Assembly: GCA_030745875.1 (NCBI GenBank)
Contig: JASLNT010000010.1
Coordinates: 1 to 64,000 of the forward strand
Direction: 5' to 3'
Length of the DNA stretch: 64,000 bases
Source: Phycisphaerae bacterium
GTDB taxonomy: Bacteria > Planctomycetota > Phycisphaerae > SM23-33
Both the position numbers and the translations under genes were made by a program. The notes beneath the pieces were generated by a model. That model was not told where the DNA came from and did not search any database. It worked only from the letters and a program-made list of their open reading frames with translations. Shown here one piece after another: positions 18,035-25,719 of the stretch (positions are counted from its first letter, which is position 1; each line of letters starts with the position of its first letter).

Positions 18035-19597
18035 TCACCAGTTCGCGTCGATGATCTTCTGGATGTGAGGGTACTTCTCGTCGGTCTCGCCGAGTTCTTC
18101 ACGCGTCTTCTTCAGTTGGACCTTCATGTCGGCGATTATCCTGGCGTAGGCGGGATTGGCGTACTGGTTCTTCATCTCGCTGGGGTCCTTCTCAAGATCG
18201 TAGAACTCCCACGCCGCAGGCGTAGTGCGCCCCCTGCCCCTGGCGCTGGCGCCATAGAAGAATATCAGCTTGTAACGATCGCCCCGAATACCGAAATGCG
18301 CCGGAACCTGCAGGTTGTGGGCCATGTGCATCCAGTAGCGATAGTACGTGACTTTGCGCCAATCTTTGGGTTTTGCGGCGCCTTTCAGGGCGGCTGCGAA
18401 GGAACGCCCCTGCATGTAATCGGGCCTCGCCACGCCCGCGAGGTCCAGAATGGTCGGGGCGAAATCGGTATTGTTGATCAGCCAGTTGTTCGTAGCAGCG
18501 GGCTTGACCGTTTTCGGATAGTGAACGATGAAAGGCATACGCATGCCCTCTTCGTACATCCATCGCTTGTCGATCAAGTCGTGTTCTCCAAGGAAGAAAC
18601 CCTGGTCGCCGGTGTACATGATAATGGTGTTGTCGAATTCGCCTATCTTCTTCAGGTGGTCGATCAGTCGTTTGACGTTATCGTCGACGCCCTTGACGCA
18701 TCGCAGGTATCGTTTGAGATATCGCTGGTAGGCCTCCGAGCCGTGTTCAGGCTCCGGGAGCTTCTTGTCGACTCCGAGTTTCCGGGCCATACCCCAACTG
18801 GGGTGATTCTTGGTCAGCCCGGCGCCGTACTTTCGGGTGGCCTTCGAACCGAACCCTTCTGCGGGCTGGTTATGCAGGTTGTCCGGTTCGGGGATCTTCA
18901 CATCCGCCAGGTAGCTTTCGTATCGCTTGGCGTTCTGGAACATGTCGTGCGGAGCTTTGAAATGGTGCATCATGAAGAAGGGCTTCTTGCGGTCCCACCC
19001 GTTCTTCAACCAGTCGAGGCTTATGTCGGCGATGGCGTCGCTGGAGTGCTTGCCCGTCTTGCTGACCTTGTTTCTCCGCCATGGCTTGTCGCCGCGAACG
19101 TAAAAGTCCGGATTGAAGTACTTTCCCTGCCCGGGGAGAACGCAGTAATAATCGAACGCGGCGGGCTCAGCCGAAAGATGCCACTTACCCACCATAGCGG
19201 TCTGATAACCGGCCTTCTTCATCTCGATGGGAAGGTACTGCCTTTCGGGCGGAATCTGCCCGCCAAGCACAATGATCCCGTTGCGTTGTGAGTATTGTCC
19301 GGTGATGATGCTGGCCCGGCTGGGAACGCAGATGGAGTTGTTGCAGAAGACCCGATCGAACCGCATACCACCGCTGGCCAGGGCGTCAATGTTGGGCGTG
19401 GCGTTCAACTTCGCCAATCGACCACCATAAGCCCCAATGGCTTGGGTGGTGTGGTCGTCGGACATTATAAAGAGGATATTGGGCTTGCGTGTGGTTGCGG
19501 CGGCGCCCAGTGCGGATCGTCCGACCAGCGCCAGCAAGGCTCCAGCCCGCCCTGAATTCTGTATAAACCGCCTGCGCGACATTGTTGCTCTTGTCAT
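18035..19597 (-). CDS. Secreted sulfatase (S1 family, S1_11-like), copy 6
   Basis: A 520-residue sulfatase and the first gene of the operon. The signal has MSRRRFIQNSG; the metal site is MSDDHTTQAIGAYGG; the formylglycine motif is CVPSR (Cys90), followed by ASIITGQYS. GDQGFFLGEHDLIDKRWMYEE contains the second set of ligands. The CNNSICVPSRASI context is the usual one in the S1_11 group (N-acetylglucosamine-6-sulfatase-like). The ATG at 19597 is preferred because AAAGGTAG lies just upstream; an earlier ATG at 19639 has no site. Confidence 0.9.
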   Translation of the reverse strand: MTRATMSRRRFIQNSGRAGALLALVGRSALGAAATTRKPNILFIMSDDHTTQAIGAYGGRLAKLNATPNIDALASGGMRFDRVFCNNSICVPSRASIITGQYSQRNGIIVLGGQIPPERQYLPIEMKKAGYQTAMVGKWHLSAEPAAFDYYCVLPGQGKYFNPDFYVRGDKPWRRNKVSKTGKHSSDAIADISLDWLKNGWDRKKPFFMMHHFKAPHDMFQNAKRYESYLADVKIPEPDNLHNQPAEGFGSKATRKYGAGLTKNHPSWGMARKLGVDKKLPEPEHGSEAYQRYLKRYLRCVKGVDDNVKRLIDHLKKIGEFDNTIIMYTGDQGFFLGEHDLIDKRWMYEEGMRMPFIVHYPKTVKPAATNNWLINNTDFAPTILDLAGVARPDYMQGRSFAAALKGAAKPKDWRKVTYYRYWMHMAHNLQVPAHFGIRGDRYKLIFFYGASARGRGRTTPAAWEFYDLEKDPSEMKNQYANPAYARIIADMKVQLKKTREELGETDEKYPHIQKIIDANW

Positions 19598-19648
19598 AAC
19601 ACTACCTTTATGTTGATTAACTACTTGGCGGACCTCCACATTACAGGA

Positions 19649-19677
19649 ATTCTACCCTTCCTTCACCAGCACACAAA
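19649..19677 (-). promoter_or_regulatory. Candidate promoter of the sulfatase operon
   Basis: On the minus strand a TAGAAT -10 box (19654-19649) is preceded by 17 bases and a poor -35 (TTTGTG, 19677-19672). The predicted start is about 45 bases before the copy 6 ATG. The weak -35 would fit activator-dependent or alternative-sigma control, but this is inference. Confidence 0.35.
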
Positions 19678-19807
19678 GAAGCGTTTTGCTAAAAACGACC
19701 GGCCGACCGCGCCTCACCAACCGCAGTGACCTCTGCTGTGCCCCACCGTCCTGCAGCAAGTACGGGACGCTCTTTTCAAAGCTCTGAAAAAAATTTCATA
19801 AAAGTCT

Positions 19808-19835
19808 TTGTCTTTCCCTGTCGATATGCTACAAA
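19808..19835 (+). promoter_or_regulatory. Candidate promoter overlapped by palindromic operator
   Basis: TTGTCT (19808-19813) and TACAAA (19830-19835) with a 16-base spacer form a weak sigma-70-like pair. The -10 box runs into the palindrome that begins at 19831, so a repressor bound there would block polymerase. Confidence 0.35.
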
Positions 19836-19856
19836 GTACTTTGTGATACAAAGTAC
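19831..19856 (+). promoter_or_regulatory. Palindromic operator ACAAAGTACTTTGT plus extra half-site
   Basis: 19831-19844 is a perfect 14-base palindrome (ACAAAGTACTTTGT). After three bases the half-site ACAAAGTAC is repeated at 19848-19856. The tight spacing indicates a dimeric DNA-binding protein, with the winged-helix regulator encoded at 20642 as the obvious candidate. Position relative to the weak -10 box suggests autorepression of the operon. Confidence 0.6.
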
Positions 19857-19986
19857 ATGGGTCAGAATCGACACAACCGAAACTCCGGAGCCCGGAATTC
19901 TCCGGGCGACGGGGTCACGCGAGCGGATCGGATCGGGCCCCAAACTACTAATGCGACACCAGTGATCGTATCAAGGAGAACTTGAG

Positions 19987-20622
19987 ATGGACGCGGATAA
20001 AGCTGCTGAGAATCTCACGGTAATTCGTCAGTTAATGGAACGCCCGATTCGCTACTCGACAATGAGCGGTCTGTCGGGCATTCTGGCCGGCTGCGCGGCT
20101 CTGGGGGGAGTCGCAGCCGATGCATGGGTGTCAGACAACCTTCCCAACGACGCGTTATGGATAAACGCCCTGGTGTGGGCGGGCGTGTTCGTCACCGCCT
20201 TTACGTGTTCAGCAGTTCTCACATACGTCCGCGAACGCAAACAGGGCATGCCCTTCTGGTCGCCGATCAAACGCCGCATCCTCCTGACCATACTGCCGCC
20301 TTTCATCGCCGGGATCGGTCTGACAATCGCCATAATGTATCGCTGGCACATTAAGGACGGGCCAAATCAGTGGGGACTTGTCCCCCCGATATGGATGACG
20401 TTCTACGGCGTGACACTTTGGCAGATCGGGCTGTTTTCCGCTGGCGAGCTGCGGGCGATGGGTGCGGCGTTCATACTAGCCGGCCTGGTCACCGCATGCA
20501 GTTACCAACACACGATTCCCGGGCTCGAACCGGGAACCGCCCCCTACTGGACGCTGGGAATAACGTTCGGCGGGTTCCACATAGTCTACGGAATCATCGT
20601 CTGGATCCGACACGGCGGTTGA
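19987..20622 (+). CDS. Multi-spanning membrane protein of unknown function
   Basis: A 211-residue protein with an N-terminal cytoplasmic helix (about residues 1-25) and five or six hydrophobic segments (about 30-45, 58-78, 95-115, 130-150, 155-172, 188-206). No domain name is assigned. An AAGGAG site precedes the ATG. It is the first gene of an operon that continues with a winged-helix regulator 19 bases downstream and lies directly behind the palindromic operator. Such membrane-protein/HTH pairs are often signal-sensing modules, but that role is only inferred from context. Confidence 0.75.
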   Translation: MDADKAAENLTVIRQLMERPIRYSTMSGLSGILAGCAALGGVAADAWVSDNLPNDALWINALVWAGVFVTAFTCSAVLTYVRERKQGMPFWSPIKRRILLTILPPFIAGIGLTIAIMYRWHIKDGPNQWGLVPPIWMTFYGVTLWQIGLFSAGELRAMGAAFILAGLVTACSYQHTIPGLEPGTAPYWTLGITFGGFHIVYGIIVWIRHGG

Positions 20623-20641
20623 TAGCAGAGGCTGCGATAAC

Positions 20642-20947
20642 GTGGGCACAAACCAACCCCACAATCTGATTGACGATGTAATCCACCAGCGAACGCGCCT
20701 GGCGATAATGGCTACGTTGGCGGGACTGGAAAACCTCGATTTCAACGATCTAAAGGCTCAGTTGGGCCTGACCGACGGGAATCTCTCTACGCACCTGGCC
20801 GCGTTGGAACGGGTCGGGTACGTTGAAATCATCAAGAGCTTCAAGGGCAAGAAACCCCGCACGACCATCGCCCAGACCGCCAAGGGTCGCAAAGCTCTGA
20901 AGAACTACGTAAACCTCCTCCAGGGGATACTGGATCAGGCTAGATAA
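20642..20947 (+). CDS. Winged-helix transcriptional regulator (HTH_34/MarR-like)
   Basis: A 101-residue single-domain winged-helix protein: IHQRTRLAIMATLAG (helix 1), FNDLKAQLGLTDGNLSTHLAALE (helix-turn-helix) and a wing around KGKKPRTTIAQTAKGRKAL. This is the pattern of the HTH_34 family of small dimeric regulators. No effector domain is present. It starts with GTG at 20642 behind a weak AGAGG site. The likely operator is the ACAAAGTAC palindrome upstream of the operon; binding is an inference. Confidence 0.85.
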   Translation: MGTNQPHNLIDDVIHQRTRLAIMATLAGLENLDFNDLKAQLGLTDGNLSTHLAALERVGYVEIIKSFKGKKPRTTIAQTAKGRKALKNYVNLLQGILDQAR

Positions 20948-20994
20948 CTGCTGGTTGCGGAGCATGGAGGCCCGCGGCCGCGGAGGTGACTGAC

Positions 20995-22446
20995 GTGAAA
21001 GTAAAACTGATTCTGCCCGCGCTGACCGAAGCCCTGTCGCCCCATTTCCGGGCGATCAAGTACTCGCTGTTCCCCCCGCTGGGATTGGCGACGCTGGCGG
21101 GATATCTGGACGACAACGACGAGATCGAAATTGTCGACGAGCACGTCGAAACGCTGTCGATGGACGACGAACCGGATCTGGTCGCGATCCAGGCTTACAT
21201 CACCTCCGCCGGTCGCGCATACGAAATCGCCGACCATTATCGAGCCCGCGGCGTGCATGTATGCCTTGGCGGATTGCACGTGACCGCCATGCCTGACGAA
21301 GCGGCCGCCCATGCCGACACGATATTCTGCGGACCGGGCGAATACAGCTGGCCGGCATTCCTGAAAGACTTCCGCCAAGGCAATCCGGGCGAGATATACC
21401 TGTCGAACATCCGCTCTCTAACCGACTCGCCCCCGCCGAGACGCGATCTGATCAAGCGTCATTTATACCTTACGCCCAACACAATGGTGGTCTCACACGG
21501 CTGCCCGCACCATTGTGAATTCTGCTACAAGGATTCGTTCTACAGCGGCGGCAAGAGCTTTTACACGATGAACGTAGACCAAGCCCTCGGCCGGATAGAC
21601 CGCCTGCCCGAAAGGCACGTGTACTTCCTGGACGATCACCTGTTTGGCGATCGCCCTTTCGCCTCCGAACTTTTTGAAGGCATGCGGGGAATGGGCAAGG
21701 TGTGGCAGGGCGCGGGTACGGTTGAGTCCGTGCTGCGGGGCGATCTGGTCGAAAAAGCCGCACGCGCCGGCCTTCGAAGCCTGTTTATCGGATTTGAAAC
21801 GCTCGATGGGGCGAACTTGACGGATGCGGGCAAACACCACAACTTGCGAGGCAATTACTCTGCGGCAATCAGGCGTCTGGGCGATCTGGGCGTCATGATA
21901 AACGCCTCGTTTGTTTTCGGTATGGACCACGACGGTCCGGGAGTATTCCAGCGCACCGTGGACTGGGCGATCGAGCAGGGTATCGAAACCGCAACGTTCC
22001 ATATCCTCACCCCCTATCCGGGCACACGCCTGTTTTCCCGCCTGTCCTCGCGGGGGCGAATCACAACATACAACTGGAATCTGTACAACACGCGACACGC
22101 GGTTTTCCGACCGGAGCGTATGAGCGCCGAACAACTTGAGAGCGGGTATAGCGGCGCATACGAGAACTTCTATCGTTGGAGCAGCATTCTCCGTGCGGCC
22201 CGCACCAAGCCGGACCTGGCTGGGCGTCTGCGACATTTGGCGTATGCAGGCGGGTGGAAGAAACTGGAACCGCTCTGGAACCTGGTGATCAAGTCAGGCC
22301 TCCTGCACCGAACCACACCGCTGCTTGAATCCGTCCTGTCAGGTTTCGGGCGGACCCGCACTCCAAAACACAAACACGTGCGAGAACCCGCAGTTGCTGG
22401 TAATCGCCTGTTAATAAGCAACGCGTCGGGCGCAGTTGCTGACTGA
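20995..22446 (+). CDS. B12-binding-domain radical SAM protein
   Basis: A 483-residue protein. Residues 1-130 form a B12-binding-like Rossmann domain (PPLGLATLAGYL, then LGGLHVTAMPDEA). A radical SAM core follows with CPHHCEFC (Cys170, Cys174, Cys177 ligating the 4Fe-4S cluster) and FIGFETLDGANL further on. The C-terminal 100 residues are helical. Such enzymes act in lipid, hopanoid or cofactor modification among other roles; the substrate is not determinable. GTG at 20995 has GGAGG eight bases upstream, so it is preferred over an in-frame GTG at 20986. It is in the same operon as the HTH gene. Confidence 0.85.
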   Translation: MKVKLILPALTEALSPHFRAIKYSLFPPLGLATLAGYLDDNDEIEIVDEHVETLSMDDEPDLVAIQAYITSAGRAYEIADHYRARGVHVCLGGLHVTAMPDEAAAHADTIFCGPGEYSWPAFLKDFRQGNPGEIYLSNIRSLTDSPPPRRDLIKRHLYLTPNTMVVSHGCPHHCEFCYKDSFYSGGKSFYTMNVDQALGRIDRLPERHVYFLDDHLFGDRPFASELFEGMRGMGKVWQGAGTVESVLRGDLVEKAARAGLRSLFIGFETLDGANLTDAGKHHNLRGNYSAAIRRLGDLGVMINASFVFGMDHDGPGVFQRTVDWAIEQGIETATFHILTPYPGTRLFSRLSSRGRITTYNWNLYNTRHAVFRPERMSAEQLESGYSGAYENFYRWSSILRAARTKPDLAGRLRHLAYAGGWKKLEPLWNLVIKSGLLHRTTPLLESVLSGFGRTRTPKHKHVREPAVAGNRLLISNASGAVAD

Positions 22447-22463
22447 GCGAGAAAGGTCGAACG

Positions 22464-24230
22464 ATGACGCTGGAGTTGGCCCTGATAGTAGCGTTGGTTC
22501 TCATATCGTACCCGTTCATTGAACTGGCGACGTTCTTCATCGTCATCGGGGCCGGCCGCAGGGCGCTGCGATTCACATCTGGATTCCGAGTGGTCTGCGC
22601 TCTTGGTCTGGTGATTGAACCGGCATGCATGTTGATGATCGCAAACGAATCATTTCAGCATCCGTGGCCGGAGTCGGCAATGCTGCTGGCTTGGGGAATC
22701 GCGGGCGCCAGCGTGCTGGTGTCGCTATGGAATCCAAGGCGACTCCGCACCAGCAGCCTGAACTTTCTGGCGATCCTCGTTCTAGCGGGCATAAGCATTT
22801 GCTACCTGTCGGTAACGATCGATTCATCGCACGATGTGCTGGGTGTCGTCCCGCTGGCGTCCCTGGTGAATGTATTGCTGCTGGCCCGGTGCGTTTGGCG
22901 CCGCGGTGAGTTGAACTGGAGCTTCATACCGCAATTCTTGACAACAACACGCAGAAAGGAACGTAACATGAACACACAACGCTTTACTGCAATTGCAGTT
23001 ATCTTCGCAGTCGCAAGCGCCGGATGGGCGGTGCTCGGCAACACGATCGACTACCGGACCGACCAATTGGAGCGATCGCTCAGCAAGGATGTGGACGCAA
23101 TGTGGGGTCCTGCGGGAGTTGTGCAGCGCCCCCCGCGTATCATTTCCGGACGGGACCAGGCCAGCGGAGCCCGGTACGACTCCCCCAGCCGGAGCGACAT
23201 TGACGTGACCTTTGAACATCACAATCGCTACAAGGGTCTGTTGTGGTTCAGTACGTACACGGTCCATTTCTCCGGCGTCTATGAGGTCGAACAGTCGGAT
23301 GCTGACGCAACGTTCCGGTTTGAACTGCCCGAAGATATACACTCGCTGGAGGATTTGACGTTCAAAGTCGATGACACCGTCATCAAAGCCGCTTACTCCT
23401 CGGCGTCAAGCATATCCAATACGCTGGAGGTTCCGCTGGGCGCAGGCGGGGAGCACGTAGTTGAGGTGGCGTACACGACGCGCGCCCGAGACCGCTGGGT
23501 GTACGCCTCGCAATGGCACACGGCGGGGAAACCGGCGATGATGCGGAACTTCACTCTCACCGCCCGCACCGACTTTGCGAACATCGACTATCCCAAAGGA
23601 TCGGTAAGCCCCACGTCACCGGCCGAGAAAAGCGACGGCGGCGCCGTAGCAAAATGGCAGTACCAGTCCATGCGCGCCAATCAGACAATGGGCGTCGAAA
23701 TGCCCGCGCGCACCAACGCCGGCCCGATAGCCGCACGCATGAGTTTCTTCGCGCCGATCTCTCTGGCGTTCTTCTTCACCGTCCTGTTCACCGTGGTGGT
23801 ATTGAAGAAACTGCCCCTGCATCCGATGCACTACCTGTTCATTTCAGCCGGTTTCTTCGCTTTCCACATATTGATGGCTTACCTGGTCGACCTGATTTCG
23901 ATACACGCGGCGTTCTGGATATGCGCGGCGGTGAGCACGGCGCTTGTGGTCAGCTATATGCGTCTGGTCGCCGGTGTGAAGTTTGCGGTGGCGTATGTTG
24001 GAGCGGCGCAACTGGTTTATCTCGTGGGCTTCAGCTACGCGTTCCTGTGGGTTGGCGCCACGGGCCTGACGCTGACCATTGGCGCAATCGCCACCCTGTT
24101 CGTACTGATGCAGGCCACCGGAAAAGTAGATTGGCATGAAGTGTTCCGCAGATCTCCTGAGAAGGTCGATCCGTGGGTCGGCGTACCTCCCCTGCCTGAA
24201 AACGCCCAGAAGGCCGGCGAGACCCAATAA
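22464..24230 (+). CDS. CreD-like inner membrane protein fused to an N-terminal multi-span membrane domain
   Basis: A continuous 588-codon frame. Residues 1-168 contain five hydrophobic segments. At residue 169 (ATG 22968) a new N-terminus appears: AGAAAGGA seven bases upstream, then a signal-anchor and a periplasmic region with HHNRYKGLLWFSTYTVHFSG, and finally several C-terminal membrane spans. The second part resembles CreD-type envelope proteins in layout and in that stretch. Either one fusion protein, two products from nested starts, or a lost stop codon is possible. It starts 17 bases after the radical SAM gene and has the same likely regulation. Confidence 0.7.
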   Translation: MTLELALIVALVLISYPFIELATFFIVIGAGRRALRFTSGFRVVCALGLVIEPACMLMIANESFQHPWPESAMLLAWGIAGASVLVSLWNPRRLRTSSLNFLAILVLAGISICYLSVTIDSSHDVLGVVPLASLVNVLLLARCVWRRGELNWSFIPQFLTTTRRKERNMNTQRFTAIAVIFAVASAGWAVLGNTIDYRTDQLERSLSKDVDAMWGPAGVVQRPPRIISGRDQASGARYDSPSRSDIDVTFEHHNRYKGLLWFSTYTVHFSGVYEVEQSDADATFRFELPEDIHSLEDLTFKVDDTVIKAAYSSASSISNTLEVPLGAGGEHVVEVAYTTRARDRWVYASQWHTAGKPAMMRNFTLTARTDFANIDYPKGSVSPTSPAEKSDGGAVAKWQYQSMRANQTMGVEMPARTNAGPIAARMSFFAPISLAFFFTVLFTVVVLKKLPLHPMHYLFISAGFFAFHILMAYLVDLISIHAAFWICAAVSTALVVSYMRLVAGVKFAVAYVGAAQLVYLVGFSYAFLWVGATGLTLTIGAIATLFVLMQATGKVDWHEVFRRSPEKVDPWVGVPPLPENAQKAGETQ

Positions 24231-24319
24231 CATCGCAAGTGTTTCCATGCGATCGGCCGAAATGGACAATATGTACGGGAATTGCAATCAACTGTGAAAC
24301 TTCCGAAAGGGACGGTCTT

Positions 24320-24637
24320 ATGAGAAATGCGATATTATTGACAGTGTTGATCGCTGCGACTGCGGTTGTGGCGATGGCGGCGGCGGACTACTACGACAGC
24401 CCAAAAGCCGCGAAGGGAACTCCGGGCCTGCTGTCAGTGCTCCGCCCCGGGCAGACGGTGACCTTGAGTGAGTGCGGGGGCAACTACGAGTTGACCGTCT
24501 CCAACACGAAGATCCTGTCGCGATACAAAGTCTCGAAGGTCGGAGCCGACTACGTAGTCCTCAGCAGCCAACCAAAACTACTGGACATACGAATCCCGGT
24601 GACCTCAATCAGGGCAATAAAACATCTGAAAAGATGA
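24320..24637 (+). CDS. Small exported hypothetical protein
   Basis: A 105-residue protein with a clear signal peptide (AILLTVLIAATAVVAMAAA) and a mature part of about 80 residues predicted to be mainly beta-strand (TVTLSECGGNYELTVSNTK). No family was recognised. The ATG at 24320 follows GAAAGGGACGG. It lies 89 bases after the CreD-like gene, so it could be in the same transcript, and converges with the FKBP gene. Confidence 0.65.
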   Translation: MRNAILLTVLIAATAVVAMAAADYYDSPKAAKGTPGLLSVLRPGQTVTLSECGGNYELTVSNTKILSRYKVSKVGADYVVLSSQPKLLDIRIPVTSIRAIKHLKR

Positions 24638-24669
24638 TGGGCGGTTAGCGGTTGTCACATACCGCCCGC

Positions 24670-25062
24670 TCAGACGATCTTGAGCAGTTCAACTTCAAAG
24701 ACCAGCGTGCAGTCCGGACCGATCACTCCGCCTGCGCCCGCCGCACCGTACGCCAGGTCCGATGGGATGTACAGCTCCCACTTGGCTCCGACCGCCATAA
24801 GTTGCAGCGCCTCAATCCAACCTGCGATCACACGATTGACCGGGAAGGTCGCAGGCTGGCCGCGGTCGTAAGAACTGTCGAACACCGTACCGTCAATCAG
24901 CGTACCGCGGTAATGCACCGTCACGCTGTCGCTGGACGTCGGCGTCGCGCCGTCGCCGGCGACAATAACCTTGTACATCAACCCGCTGGGCAGAACGGTC
25001 ACATCGTCTTGGGCGGCTTTTTCAGCCAGAAACTCCTGGCCGGCTTGCAGATTATCACTCAT
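24670..25062 (-). CDS. FKBP-type peptidyl-prolyl cis-trans isomerase
   Basis: A 130-residue cytoplasmic FKBP: short helical N-terminus ([12 protein letters not shown]), then the FKBP fold with [22 protein letters not shown] and the catalytic-pocket segments [21 protein letters not shown] and LVFEVELL. The conserved Asp, Phe, Tyr and Trp pocket residues are present. It catalyses proline isomerisation during protein folding. The start at 25062 has GGAAG five or six bases upstream; the ATG at 25074 is a weaker alternative. It is downstream of a lipoprotein gene on the same strand. Confidence 0.92.
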   Translation of the reverse strand: MSDNLQAGQEFLAEKAAQDDVTVLPSGLMYKVIVAGDGATPTSSDSVTVHYRGTLIDGTVFDSSYDRGQPATFPVNRVIAGWIEALQLMAVGAKWELYIPSDLAYGAAGAGGVIGPDCTLVFEVELLKIV

Positions 25063-25181
25063 TAATTCTTCCATTTCTTTGGCCCGAGGCTTCTACGCCC
25101 GAACCGTAAGGGTTATCACGGTGCAATAGCATGGCGATCACGCCGTCAAGCTGTGCGCCGTCGCCCATCGCCGGGCCTCTG

Positions 25182-25628
25182 CTACTTCTTTCCGTTCCAA
25201 TCGCCGTCGCCATTGCCGTCATCGGCGTCCCACTTGCCTTTGAAGTTGGACAGGTCGGACGAGAAGGTTCCGCTGAGATTGCCTTCGCGGCCTTCCTCGT
25301 CGAGCCACCTGCACTTGAACTTGCGGTCGCCTACTACGGTGAACTTGTTCAACACACCGGAATACCGCATGCCGTTGACGTCCAGCGCGTACTTGCCGCT
25401 AATCTTCTCAGCTTCGACCTTGAACACGGTGTTGGAGGGGTACTCCTCGCCGGTATTGGATATTATCCCTGCATATTCGCCCGCAATTTTCAACTGCCAA
25501 CTGACGGGTTTTATCTTGGGCTGGGACACAGGCAGTGGTTTGGGCGAATTCTCAGGAGTTCCCTGGCATCCAATTACGAAAGCGATCGAGACCGCCAGGA
25601 GCATCGTAAACAGTGCTTTTGTTCTCAT
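25182..25628 (-). CDS. Hypothetical lipoprotein
   Basis: A 148-residue predicted lipoprotein: signal peptide followed by lipobox VIGC (Cys21). The mature protein begins with a Pro-rich linker and then a beta-rich domain of about 100 residues (for example KISGKYALDVNGMRYSG and NLSGTFSSDLSNFKGKW) of no recognised family. A Gly/Asp-rich tail (DADDGNGDGDWNGK) may bind calcium, which is speculative. A GAAAGG site precedes the ATG. It lies between sulfatase copy 7 and the FKBP gene, all minus strand. Confidence 0.7.
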   Translation of the reverse strand: MRTKALFTMLLAVSIAFVIGCQGTPENSPKPLPVSQPKIKPVSWQLKIAGEYAGIISNTGEEYPSNTVFKVEAEKISGKYALDVNGMRYSGVLNKFTVVGDRKFKCRWLDEEGREGNLSGTFSSDLSNFKGKWDADDGNGDGDWNGKK

Positions 25629-25719
25629 ATCCGGGTCCTTTCGCTGTTAGTTAAGTAAGACCGCCAACGAAGACTAATAAACTACAATCCGTCCGACAAT
25701 CCCTAAGTAGCGATCTCCT

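Larger units (their letters stand above)
19598..19986. other. Divergent intergenic region between the sulfatase operon and the HTH operon
   Basis: A 389-base divergent control region. It carries a weak minus-strand promoter for the sulfatase operon (19649-19677) and a plus-strand promoter/operator cluster (19808-19856) for the membrane-protein/HTH operon. No gene is supported in it. Confidence 0.7.

Noticed and set aside
24639..24667. GGGCGGT/ACCGCCC hairpin as a terminator between convergent genes
   Set aside because: A 15-base loop and no T-run on either strand; it may still be a weak 3'-end structure but the evidence is insufficient.
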